Shown piece by piece: positions 1 through 12,000 of a stretch of DNA of 64,000 nt (its first letter is position 1; the number at the start of each line of letters is the position of its first letter). Below the pieces are notes generated by a model. The model was given only the letters and a program-made list of their open reading frames with translations. It searched no databases and was not told the DNA's origin. Both the position numbers and the translations under genes were made by a program. This DNA comes from Heterotrichella gracilis. Its lineage: Eukaryota > Sar > Xanthophyceae > Tribonematales > Xanthonemataceae. The stretch spans positions 1 to 64,000 of the forward strand of contig JAULBX010021742.1 in assembly GCA_032358255.1 (NCBI GenBank). Reading direction: 5' to 3'.

Positions 1-76
<76 letters not shown>

Positions 77-80
77 TTTT
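1..80. repeat. (ATT)n microsatellite
   Basis: Near-perfect ATT trinucleotide array that starts at the window edge and runs into a T-rich stretch just before a 3' splice site. Its full length is unknown because it is cut by the window boundary. Confidence 0.97.
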
Positions 81-125
81 TTTTTTATGCATGTACTTAC
101 TTTCCCCCCTTCACTCCCTATGCAG

Positions 126-512
126 GCACATGTTGAGTCCGTCACCGAGACAGTCACCCTGGCCTCCCACGGCTCCCGCAAGCTGCACCAAATGGCGGGA
201 TCCATGACCACCGCCGACCCCATCATGGTCGAACCCATCATGGTCAATCCAGTCATGATGATGCCCATGCCAGTGCTGCCAGTGGTTGCCGAGGCGCCAG
301 CCCCCGCCAGCTACGAGGGCATGCTGGTCCTGCAGGAGGCGTGTGACAAGCTGAGGGAGGTGGCGGGGTCGATGCCCTCTTCCCAGGGCATGGAGGTGGG
401 TGCCAGCCTGGCCGATGTGGTTGACTCGGCCTGCGACGTGGCCATGAGCGTGCTGGAGAGGGCGGTGGGCGTTGCTCAGAGGCTGGCGGGCAGGATGGAG
501 ATTGCGGTGTAG
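126..512 (+). CDS. 3'-terminal exon of an unidentified protein (5' part outside the window)
   Basis: The open frame follows a good 3' splice site: a pyrimidine-rich run ending in CAG at 123-125. It ends at TAG 510-512, giving about 128 residues. The start of the exon has a Met/Pro/Val-rich stretch (IMVEPIMVNPVMMMP) and the end an amphipathic helical part rich in Ala, Val, Leu and Glu (DVAMSVLERAVGVAQRLAG). Third positions are G/C rich, as in the other coding exons here. I recognise no family. The upstream exons lie before the (ATT)n run or outside the window. An AATAAA-like A-rich motif near 709-720 could mark the transcript end, but it is not decisive. Confidence 0.55.
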   Translation, partial: AHVESVTETVTLASHGSRKLHQMAGSMTTADPIMVEPIMVNPVMMMPMPVLPVVAEAPAPASYEGMLVLQEACDKLREVAGSMPSSQGMEVGASLADVVDSACDVAMSVLERAVGVAQRLAGRMEIAV

Positions 513-1842
513 GCGGTGTGGCATGTGGAGGGGGTGGGGCGAGTAGGCGGAGGGGGTGCCTGGGCTCCAGTTAATCCAGTTGCCCGCATCCAGCGCAGCC
601 TGGTGTCAGGTTGATGATACTGTCAGCAGCTCCCTTTACTCCTTTATGACAGATCTGATGGGGTTGTGCACGTGACACTGCCTGATACAAGGATTGACCA
701 TCGTTTATTCAATAAAAAATTGGTACGATGCCTGCTAATTCGGTGTTTTACAGCTTGCTCAATTCATATGCAATTATCATTTATCAGCCCTACGATGACA
801 TTTCATACCGATTGTTGTTAACTTTGCCGCTTGACCAACAAATTAATGGAAGTCCTTTATTGAATGAATACGACTCATGCAAAGGAACTTATTTCTCCAA
901 TTGTATTGCAAAGCTTGATGATGGCTTATCACTTTAAAAAACAGAAGGAAGAAAACGCTAATGGCTGGCCACTGGCAGGCTTGGCCAGTGAGTCCATTCA
1001 ATTGCACATGCCACAGTACTGCGTGTGGCATGTAGAGTTTGTGTCAAGGCTGCATTTTCTTGAATGTAGACTTGTTGCTGCCTGACCTCATGACATTGAT
1101 ATGATTTCCAGGCCATACCACATGTTTTTCTGCTGGCACGCCCTGTGGGCTCTCCTAGGTGCACCACGTGGTGCGCATGCTGCATCACTTCGCATGATGG
1201 TCCCTTGCAGGGCGCCCTGCAAAATGCAAAGTGTCCGTCTCAGTGATCACCTGACCACCGATGTGTGTGATATATGGGTATTGGGCATGGGTACGCTGTC
1301 TAGGCGTATAGCTATTGAGGATTGGCCTAGCATGAGTCAACGGTTGTCTCGTGGTCAGCGCCTTGCTATGTGTGTGCGCTATACAACCGCTTTTTGAAGA
1401 TATGATCACCGGGAGTGGACAGAATAACAGAAAAAATGATGCAGCAACGGGAGTGGACCATCATGGGTGCACAGGGCCAGACAATGCCATTTCAGTTGAG
1501 CACCCACCTGCAAAACCCTTCAAAAGGGGTGCACTGGGAGGTGCACCCCAGTGGGGGGTGCAATGCTGAAGTTTGCTTACGAGGCATGCATGGCAAGTAG
1601 CCTCTTAGCATTGTTCGCATTAACCCAGCACTTGCAGCAGTGACAGAAGGCAACACATTGGTGACTGCAGATGCATGCATGCATGTGCCAGTGGGGCACT
1701 TTGTAACGGCCAAAATATCCTACAAAACAAGAAAGGGAGCACGGCCCAACCCGTTGTTGTTGAACACACCATCAGGTACCACGACTTGGGTGATTTTCAG
1801 ACACTTCGATACGGCTGCTTTGCGCTAGAGCTGCTGACAACA
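513..1842. other. Intergenic, no supported gene
   Basis: Short ORFs here (for example 728-937) lack coding-like composition and splice context. The stretch at about 1009-1125 is the first copy of a diverged direct repeat whose second copy lies at about 3349-3462. Confidence 0.6.
1009..1125. repeat. Diverged dispersed direct repeat, copy 1
   Basis: It shares ordered blocks with 3349-3462: 'ccacagtactg', 'gtcaaggctgcat', 'ggttgctgccta'-like and 'ccatgcca'-like segments in the same order and spacing. I estimate roughly three quarters of positions agree. The two copies flank the small gene at 1843-2945. Confidence 0.6.
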
Positions 1843-2945
1843 ATGCAAAGTGTGTTTGCCACCTCTTCGACTACACAGCACCCACTAGTGTGCCAGCCAC
1901 GCCAGGTCCGTGTGGCTGGGCGCGCTGTTGCTGGCACCAATGCTGTTGCCAGCAAGAGTATTGGCGTCACCTTCAGAGCTTTTGTTCACAAGCCGAAAAG
2001 GACGAGCGCAGGTTCCATCGCAGCGGTGAGCTGCCGTTGGTGTTGACAGCTGCAGCTGGGTTGGTGTGTCAGTTGTCACAAGATATTTTCTCTCTGCGTT
2101 CTAAATCCTGACACTGGTGTGCAGAAGGCAACGCCCCCTCAAACCTGTGGGCAAGATCAAGGCTGCCCCTGCACCCACCAAGACACTCGGGCCCTTCATC
2201 GCTAAGCACTACCTGGCCTTCGTCTACGTTTTTATGATGGTCATCGCCCTTGAGCTGACTACCCTCGCCTTTGAGGGCCCGACAGAGCTATCACCATCTG
2301 ACCAGGTATGCTGTACAATGCGGCTTCCGTTTCTGCCCCGGTCCATTTTTTGCTGCTGCTGCTGCCACTCGCTGCTTGACAGTGCTGTGACCAATGTGCA
2401 TGCACAGCTATTTCCATGCCATGCAGACGTGCTCGACTGCACTTGCAAACCGTTTAAACTGTTGCACAGCTTTCTTCAGAGCATATTACTTGACGCCCTT
2501 TTGCGTGTAGCCGGGCCCGTGTACCCAGTTGTTACCCAAGTTAGTAGTGACTCCTGCTTGGTCTTGGGGAAGTATTACGTGCTCTGCGCCCACTTGGTCT
2601 CACAAGTGGTCGAATATGCAGGTGGAGGTGGTGCACAGGAACCAGCAGGTTGACACCATGCTGCCCTTGCTGGACAGTGTGGCAGCAAGTACCGGCAACA
2701 ACCCGGCCATGCTGGACGCATTCTTTGCAGGTATGGTGCAGGCCCTGCCATGTGCTGTGGGCCGCAGGGTGGAACGGGTGGAGTACCTGCATCAGGACGA
2801 CAAGTGGGCGGCGACCTTGCGGAGTTTCACGTTTGCTGGAAACGATGGCCTCAGCGTCTTCACTATGTTTACCCATGTGGACTCGGTCCGAATCAAGCTG
2901 GTGGACGGGTATGGTAGTTGGTCCCAGTACCAACTCACCCAGTGA
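1843..2945 (+). CDS. Small single-TM protein with a transit-peptide-like N-terminus, unknown function
   Basis: Three pieces support one gene. Exon 1 (ATG 1843 to 2025, donor GTGAGC) encodes a Ser/Ala/Arg-rich, acid-poor N-terminus beginning MQSVFATSS and containing GRAVAG and FRAFVHKPKR, typical of plastid transit peptides. A middle exon ending at 2305 (donor GTATGC) encodes a hydrophobic helix, YLAFVYVFMMVIALELTTLAF. The last exon, 2622-2945, is phase 0 and follows TATGCAG; it ends with YGSWSQYQLTQ and TAG. The start of the middle exon is unresolved. The obvious acceptor at 2124 breaks the frame with the 2025 donor. Acceptors near 2155-2161, or a later donor near 2039, would keep it. The soluble C-terminus is about 107 residues. 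I do not recognise the family; a plastid membrane protein is an inference from the N-terminus only. Confidence 0.5.
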
Positions 2946-5900
2946 CTATAGACTAGTACGAAGCAGCAAAGTTCCAACCCCTGTTGTTTGGGAGTGTTGT
3001 TTGCGTCCCTTGTGTGCTGTGCCAAAGGGGAGGTTTCGTGCGCTGGTCAGACCCTGTGCTGCTTTGCGTTGCACTTATTGCAGTGCATCTCATAGCACAG
3101 GACACATATTGTTTCTCAACCTTCTGTTTAGAGCGTGTCTGTGATGCAAAACCTTCAGGTACTCGGTTGTAGCATGCAACAGCTTTTGCTTTTGCAGAAA
3201 TCATATGGCCCCTGGTCCTGACAAAACAACTGAGCCAGATAGAAATGTGTGATAGTTGGTTCTTAACTTGCCTTACACTGTCAACGGAACCAGGGGTAAC
3301 TTGCCAGTGACTGGGACAGGTTTGAAATGAAAGCTATGCTGTGCGGCAAATGCCACAGTACTGTGTGTTGCCAAGTACAGTTCACGTCAAGGCTGCATTA
3401 CTTGACTGTGCAGGCTGGTTGCTGCCTAACCCATGGCATTGTAATGATGCCCATGCCATGTAATGACAGTTAATTGGTACTAATGAAGTCAGCATGCTAT
3501 TCATGGACGCAATGGCTGTTGAATTATGCTCTGATTACGCTAGATTATGACGGATTTATGATTATAGAGGCAGTAATGAGTTTGAATGAGTCTGTGATTA
3601 ATTGTGGGTTTAGGGTTTAGGGTTGACAGGCGACGGTCCTGCGCTGAAGAGCTGTCTGCCGTTGGATTTGAGGAGAAGGTGCAGTGGAGCTGCCATGCAG
3701 TTTCCATGTCGCTAGATGCGCAGACTCTGGAGACTCAGTTCGGTGTTTGGGCTTCGGCGAGCAGTATAAATAGCTGTACAAGTTGCCGGTTCGGGGGTTA
3801 GGTTAGGTTAGGTTTTGTATGTCAGTGTTTTGTGTGTGTGTATTGCCGCATGTGTATCATGGGGCTGCGCAAGTATATTGAGTGTTTGTGGGGTGTTGTC
3901 AGTCCTTGAGTGATAGGAGCTGACCGCTGCCAGTTTCAGTATTGTGTTTCAGTGTTGTTTTTGTAAGGCCTCGCTCTGTGTTGTGAGCAGTGGCTGTGGT
4001 TGACTGTAAGGAGTTTGGAATAACTATTAATGTATGTGGTGTCTGCTCATGGCTGGTTATGCTCTGGGCCCTCCCATAGCCTGCTGTGACTGTGAGTGAC
4101 TCTACCAGCAGTGTACCTGTATTCGGCTTTAGTGCGGCGCGTTTTTTTTGTCTGCGGGCACGCCCGGTGGGCCTGCTTGTTGTGGTGGTGCCACACAAAC
4201 ACCGTATTGAACCTCAGACTGTTGCAACTTTTATGTTCCCTTGGGCCATTATTATTGCCAGCAGGCGCGCCAAGGGAGCGTTCTAGTTGCCTCAAGCTGA
4301 GGTCCAATATGGTGTTTGTTTATTTGGATGTTAGAAATCTTCCTGGAAGGCAGCCTGAATTTTTAAAGCATAATTTGCCAGCTTGGAAGTTTGCTGTGTG
4401 CCAAATTAATTACGGCGTCAAGCGAGCTGTCTTTAAGATTTTGTAGACTGTAATTGGTTGTTATGCCACGGCGGCCTACAGCCTGAGTCTCAGAGGCGTG
4501 CGTCGATAATCATGAAGAGTCATTGAGTCTCAGCCCCAATCGTAGGACAGGGGCATGCCACTGGACCAGGTTCTGAATTGTTAATGACTCTCAAATTTTG
4601 AAGCTAGGCAAAATGAACTGAACTTGATGGTTGATGAAGGTTGGTGGGTGAAGATGGGGGTGCACCATGGCTGAGTGGGGTGGTTGCTGCACCGAGTCTC
4701 GGTGCAACCCCTCTCAGAGTCACCCGAACCTTGGTGTTCAAATTTGTATTAAATTTCTCTTTTTAATAATTGATTTAGAAGAACTCGTCCTTATTAAGAA
4801 TAATTAATTCTTCGAGAGCACTGCAGCAGCACTTGAGCCACTGTGTGACACCATGGCCTTGGAGGCTCTACATCATGTCCCCCCGGTCAATGACCAGCCC
4901 ACAAAACAGGTACGACAAACTGGGATTCTAAATTTGGATCAGCTCAAAGAGGTTCATGAAAAACGTTAGCCTATCTGCAAAACCACAAGGGATGTGGCCA
5001 ATCTGCTATTCAAAAGAATGGAGTCACAGCCTTAGGCTTGGCCTACAAGTAGCCTAGTTGTAATTGTAGTGTGCAACAAACGAAAACAGACCCTGGCAGT
5101 GCCTGTGCAAATGCACCATGCAGATTGTGGCTGATAAATATGCGTGCACACAGGCTCTCAGGCTATGGTCTGAATAGGTGTGAATATAATCGCTACCACA
5201 TGCCCTCAGAAACGCAGGTGCAGCTACTGGTTTGCACCGGGAAGGGCCCCTGAAAACACAACCAACCCAGTAGACGCTAAAACAAGCTCAGCAATGATAT
5301 CAATGCACTGGCAATCAGTGACCGACAGCTGCAGCCAAACAGGCCACGCCCTATGCAACAATACTAAGGTAAAGCAGTTAAGCCTGGGAGGCCTTTCTTG
5401 AAACTGCAAATGGTAAAGGTAGTACAGGCTGTGCAAAAATGTGCAGCTTTGTGCCTGTCCAAGGCAGGGCGCAGCCCCCAATTGCCCCTAATGCTGCGAG
5501 GGCTAATGCGCAAAGCCCTAAACCTAAAACCCTAAACAGAAAAGTCTGGCCCTGATGGGTCTGCCCTGTAAGAATATGGGAAGCGTTTGAAAGCAAGCTA
5601 TAAAACCACCCATTTCACGTGCAGCAAACTCCTGAACCAAACTGCGGGGCGAGCGTTTGTGTGGACACCACTGTGCATTGCATTGCGTCTGATGCGCCGT
5701 TGCAATAGCATGGTAGATGCAGTATGGTACATGTATAACGAGGAGCCACACGGCACAGCGGCCGCTACAAACCCTCTGCCTGGTTGAATTGCAGTCACCA
5801 TGATCAGAGGCGATTGCTAGCATAATCACGAACAATCATACTCTCATTGCCCCTGACGTAACAGACGGTCACGAAGCGCATTTATCTACATGCTGTCAAC

Positions 5901-6094
5901 ACTTTAACAACTGAACCCCAACAAACCCCAACACACTAAAAGCGCACCTCAATACATCAGCGCGATGTAGGATTGAATTTCAAGTCTATCCAAAATTCAG
6001 GCTGCGGCATGGTCCCAGGGATCAGCACACCAGGGTTTACCCTCAACCCCCCTCCCTCCCACTCTCTCCCCCAACCCAACGTGCAGGCAAAACC
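2946..6094. other. Intergenic, no supported gene
   Basis: About 3.1 kb between convergent genes. It holds the second copy of a dispersed direct repeat (3349-3462), two TTTAGGG units (3607-3625) and a short TTAGG run near 3798-3816. The ORF at 4096-4446 has no splice or composition support. Nothing else is recognisable. Confidence 0.6.
3349..3462. repeat. Diverged dispersed direct repeat, copy 2
   Basis: Partner of 1009-1125, same orientation. Both begin with the CCACAGTACTG block and end near a CCATGCCA(T/C) block. Confidence 0.6.
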
Positions 6095-9000
6095 CTAGAA
6101 GAACCCTGCCTCCTCAGGCCGCACGGTGTGCTCCTCCGCGCCGTCGTCCTCCCGCCCCATGTCAGCGGGGAGGTCAAACTGCGGGAAGTAGCTGGCGGGG
6201 GGCTTGAAGGGCAGCCCCATGAGTGCAGACTGCACAGGGTCCCGCTGCTGGGGCACCACCACGGGGGGCGGCAGCAGCATGTGCGGCGGGGGGGCGCCGT
6301 TGGAGGCGCCGGGGAAGGGGAAACCAGCAAACATGGAAGGGGTGGCGATCTGCGACGGCGGGTGGCCGTTTTTGTTGAAGGAGCCGCTGCCACTGAGCGC
6401 GGGGACAGCGCCGCCCAGGCTGCTGCCGCTGGTGCCAGCCCGGCGGGGCTCGCTGCCACCCTGCAGGCACAGCCGCATCGTCAGCGTGCATCTCCAACCC
6501 TTCAACCCAACACAGCACAGCCAACACACGAAACATTGGGGGTACAACCCATGAATTCCCCTTGTGTAGTGGCACTGTTCACTGCTCAGGATTTTAATCA
6601 TCATCTACTCCACCGCAATGATATGGCGCAAGCAGGCGCTTGGCTTGGAACCCTGGTGCAGTACATGGGAATTTGAACAAAACGCTGAAGACTTAGCGAC
6701 CTTTGTTTTTAATATTTTATTGATTTTTTAATTTTATTAATTATAAGATACTCACCTCAGAGTGCGTCCCAGCCCCGCCCGGTACCACAGGGATGCCTGC
6801 CCACGACTCCTCGCCCAGCGGCCGCTCCTGCCCGCTGCCCGCGGGCGTGGTCCCCTGGCTTGAGTCCCCCTCCCGCTTGATGTTGCCGTGCGCCCGCAGC
6901 AGGCCGATGACCATCTCCATGGAGGGGCGCGCGTTGGGCTCGCCCTCCATGCAGGAGGCGATCATGGTGCGGATGATGGCGGGGCACTCCTCGGGAGCCC
7001 TGCGGGGCCAGGGATGGGGTGTGAGGGGGCGACTATGTGAGGGGCAAATATATATGCGGGGGAGATGGGGTGTGAGGGGTCGGCTACAAGAGGGCACTAG
7101 TTGGGGTATGGTATGGTGGGGGGTATAAGGGCAGGGGGTATAAGGGGCGGGGTAAAAAAGGTTGGGCAGGTAAAATGCATGTCAAAAGCTGGCTGTAGAT
7201 AAGCCAGTAGGCAGATCGTCCAGCTTTGCCTCTTCTGCAAGCAACTCCCTCCAATAATGAAGGTTTCTGCAGTCCAGAGGGTATGGTAGTCATGCAGGTG
7301 GGTGGCGGGGCCATGCAGAACACCAACCCTGAACCCTACGCCCCTGCACGCACGCACCGTATCCGCCGCATCCTGCCACGCTCCGGCCACTCCCCTGTGC
7401 ACATCTCCCACATCACAACCCCAAAGCTGAACACATCGGCCTTGGAGGTCACTCGGTGCGCTGCAAGGAGGGGGGCAGTGCGCATGTCAGCAGGGGGAAA
7501 GGGGGGATGTACAGGGGGACATTATACCTTATAGGTCACGCGGGGTGCTGCAGGGGGGGTGTAGTACGGAAGTCAACAGGAAAAAACAAGGTTAGTTGGC
7601 CCTGTGCAGTGCCCACCCACTCAACTGCACAGAGGGGTGGATGGGCAGCGCCGGCCAACTACTACACAGCATCAACCCATACCCCTTTGGAATTGGCCCC
7701 TCACCCATGAAAATCTCCGGTGCCATCCATGCGAATGTGCCCGCAGCAGACGGCGATCGCACGTAGGACCCCTGCAGCACCTGCGCCACGCCCACGTCCG
7801 ACACCTTTGCCCTGTAGTGCGTGTCCAGCAGTATGTTTGCGCTCTTGAAGTCCAGGTGCAGCACCTTGCGCGTGTGCAGGTAGTGCAGGCCCTGGGCGAC
7901 GTCAAGCGCGATGGAGGCGCCCCTGCGCACACCAGGACCCCATCAGTGGTGGCATTTCAGAGGCTATTGTGGGGTTTTCCTTTTGCTAGATTTTGGTCGC
8001 AAATTCTTCACTATTGTTGTGCGCGTACAGAGTCCAGGTGCAGCACACTTAAGGTGCTGCAAGACGACCATCAGACCGCAGCAGTCACCCCTGGCAGTGA
8101 ATTGTCCTAAAACCCAATCCCCATCTCCCGCCACCTGGCCCACCCACCCCTACAGCCACTTGACCCGCTTGTCCTAGATGCCCTTCCACAGAGCGCCACT
8201 GATCATCAGTACAGACGCTCCCCCCCGCCCGGCAAAAACAAGCCCTCAACCCCTGATCCCCTCTGCTGCCATTTGACCTGCTTGTCCTGAATGCCCTACC
8301 ACAGCGTGCCACCCTCCATGAAAACCCTAAACCCTAACCACCCCCACCGCCGCCTGCCCACCCACCTCTGCCACCAGTTGACCCGCTTGTCCTGTATACC
8401 CTTCCATAGGGTCCCCCCCTCCATAAACTCCGTGATCATCAGAAAGCGGTCTGGCAGCCTGCATCCCCCCAGGAACTGCACCACATGGGGGCTGCGCACG
8501 CTCTTGAGGATGCTGATCTCGCGCACCACCGCCTCATACATCTCAGTGCCGTGCTCCGAGCCATACACCTGCTTCACCGCCACGTACATGCCGCCGCGGA
8601 ACATGGCCTTGTACACCTGCGGGGCGGGGGTGGGCGTTGGTGTTTAGGGTGTGAGAGCGTGGGGGTGTGGGGTGCCCCACCAAATGCTGGCTCCCACGTG
8701 CTACCATGTGTATGTGTGGGGGTGGGGTAGACAGCATTGGGCAAAGGCCTGGAAAAAAATTATTCTGATTCTTTGTAACTACTTAATCCTTTTATTGAAT
8801 TTACTCCCCTGGGGCCACCTCTGGTGCCATCAGGAAAAGCGCATGCAGGGAGCGCAGCATGTGCAGCAGTGCCAGGACGCCTGTGGGCAGATCTGGCATC
8901 CATGCATCAGGAGATCATAGCCCGTAGTTACATATGTGACAAGGCAATAAGCAGCTAAGGATGTTTGTCTGTTTGTGCAGTTGGTTGCTGTGCTGCTGAC

Positions 9001-12000
9001 TCACCACCCCGTACGACCCCTTGCCCAGCACCAGGTCAGCGCCCCGGTCATCCTTCAGCACTTGAAGCTCGCCAGGGTTGACCTGCAGGGCAAGCGGTGG
9101 GGTTTGGGTTTAGGGCTAGGATGAGTTCCCACTTGGATTGCAGGCTGGGGGTTGTAGGGTTGGAGTATTGGGCAGGTTGAGTTTCGAAGTTAAGTTGAAG
9201 GCCAGGGGTTGGGCTTTAGGGTTGTCATGCAGGATGTGCAGATGTACATACAATGAGCCATGGCCACCCATGGGGTTATTGCAAAACCACATGAAAGTCG
9301 ACTTCCGCAGGTACGCTGCATTCACCCGATTGAGCGGGGTACCTAGCTGGGTACCTAGCGACCATTTGGCACAATGGATACGTCGCTACTTGCATCCCAG
9401 CATGGTCGGCCATGCGTTGTTGCAGGAAATTACTTCTTGCTTATCACACGCTTATCCTATCATTGGCTGTGGACTCGTGCACACCAGAATTTTTGTTAAA
9501 ATGGTGGATAAAATTATTCATTATTTGTGTGTGTCAACTGATGCGGTCATTGGTCACACAGTGACGTGCAACTATCGGAGTTAGCCCCTGGCCATGCCAC
9601 CAAGCGCACCTCCCACTCAAACGTCTCCCCCAATACCCCGTTCGCAGCGCTATCCGCCGACTGCAGGCTGCCAGAGCCCGTGTCAGTGTGCGCCAGGATC
9701 TTCTCTGTGCTGTTGCCGGTGCTGGGCGGAAGCGCACTCCCGATCACACCTGAACGCACACAAACTAGGGTTTAGGGTTCTGTGTGCTGCTGCAGGTTAA
9801 GGGTTTAGGGTTTTCCTGTGCTGCTGCCAGCGCTGGGCTGAGCCACACTCCAGGGAGATGCTTGGTGCAAACTGACAGGTTGATACATGCGATGGTAAAA
9901 TTCAGGTAGAATAACCTAGGGATGAATACAAATACCACTTATTATGCTACTATTCCCAACACTTCTACAGCAACAACATGCGGCTGCCCCCCTGCTCCCA
10001 GCGTACCTAGGCTGTTGGGCGGCGAGCTGGTGGTGGTGCCCGTCCTTGGCCCATCCCCATTCATCTCCCTGACTGCGCGTTTGAGCGCAATGGACAGCGG
10101 CAGCTCGTTGGACGAATCGCTCCCTTTAGTGCCGATGTCGGGATCGCCACCCCTCCCGCGCCGCGAGTAGGCGATCAGCGCCAGCAGCACAGCTAGGCAC
10201 ACCACCGCGCCAGCCACAATGGAGCCGACTATCACGCCTGCGCACCAGCATAGGACCTCAATGCCTTCCAACCAGGCACTGCGAGGGCCTCACCGGCAGC
10301 CGGCATGAGGCACCACCTCCTGCACTGCATCACATGCCTGCCGAGCGCTGCACTGGCATTGCTCACATCCAGCCGCTGGCTGCTGTCCTAGCTCCATCAC
10401 AATGGTGTGGTGGAGCTTGCCTTGAAGTACAACTCCTAATTTGCAATCTGTAGATACTCCTTGTTGTCACCGCATGAACCCACCCGTGTTGGCGCCGCGG
10501 CTGCTGGTGCTGGTGGTAAGAGGCACATACATGCCCAGCACGCTGGCCTTCGCATGCACCCCACGAACTGGAGGGTAATCCCCTCCACTTTGTTAACCCC
10601 GATGCGTGGTTAACCAGTACCCTGATTTTAAACCAGGCATTGTTCTCATAAACCCACCTGTGCTGGCGCCGCCGCTGCTCCCGCTGTTGGCCGGAGCCAC
10701 GTAGATGCCCAGCAGGCTGGCCTTCACATACAGCCCCGCAGAGGGGTTGGGCACCAGGGTGGTGTTGGGCCCCCCCATGGCCCCGCTCCCCTTGAAGTAG
10801 GCCACGGGCAGGTAGTACCTCCCCGCGGTCACGCTCATGCCATCCCCGTAGGGCAGGTACACAAAGGCCTCGCACAGGGTGAGGTTGTCGCACATGAGCG
10901 CTGCCGCCTGCACAAGGGGAGCACGCGGGGGGTTCGGTCAGCAGGGGGGGCTGTGGATGCCTTGTACTGTGAATGCGGCTGTGACTGTACTTTCAATGAT
11001 TCACATTCTTCCGCTTGTCTGCCATGGACTTCATGAGGTCATGACGGCTACACCCAAACAAATGCCCATGCTGCTGTGCCTCTTGTCTCTGAACTACATT
11101 GACTTGTCCACATTTACTTGCACATGTGTCCTCCACATCTTGTTTCCACTACATAGTTTCATCCACATCCAATTCAGGGAAAAGGCCCGGCGTGAACATG
11201 GGCAGCTGCGCACCTCCAGAGAATCCGGCTCCTCGCGGCACATGCTGCCAGGTGTCAGCGTGCTGTTGAGCGTCGAATTGCAGGGCACGTCGGCACCGAT
11301 CACGCTTGCGTACTCATACAGCACATACCCTGGCGCTGACGCATTGGCCACTCGGATGACAGACCCTGCACAACAAGCCATTTGGAAGAATTCAGCCGTT
11401 TATTTAATCAATACATACATAATAACAATATTTATTTTTAGGATAAATTAAACCCTAATTAGCCCTGATTAGCCGTTCAGGCATAATCAGCGGCATGACT
11501 GTCAAAGATCAACATGGCATGGCACCCCAACTTAAGAGTTTGCCAACCTAAACCACACACACAGAAGGGATCCAGTCACCTGCGTGCCTGATGTAAATGA
11601 CACTGTGGGCCCCTTGCTCCTTTCCACCTAGTTTAGGTTTCAGAAATGGCCACCTAGACCCTACAAGAGATCCAAGTCCCTGCAATCCTTACGTGAACGG
11701 CGTAAGTGGGCCACTTGCCGAGTTCCACCAAATTTACAGTCTTGCAACCCTGCCTACTTGACCCTAATCAAACCCTGAACGATTTCCAGTCCTTGCCCAC
11801 CTGACGTGAACGACACGTTGTAGCGGACGTTGATAGGGATGGGGGCCATGCTGTTTGCCCCGACCTCCATGGAGTAGAGCAGTTGGCAGGAGTTGGTTGG
11901 CAAGGTGGCGTTGAGGAAGGGGTGGTAGCAGCCCTTGGCGTCTGGGCAGTAGCTGAACTCAGTGCAGTTGGCCAGCGCCCGGCAGCTGTCGCAGCACGCT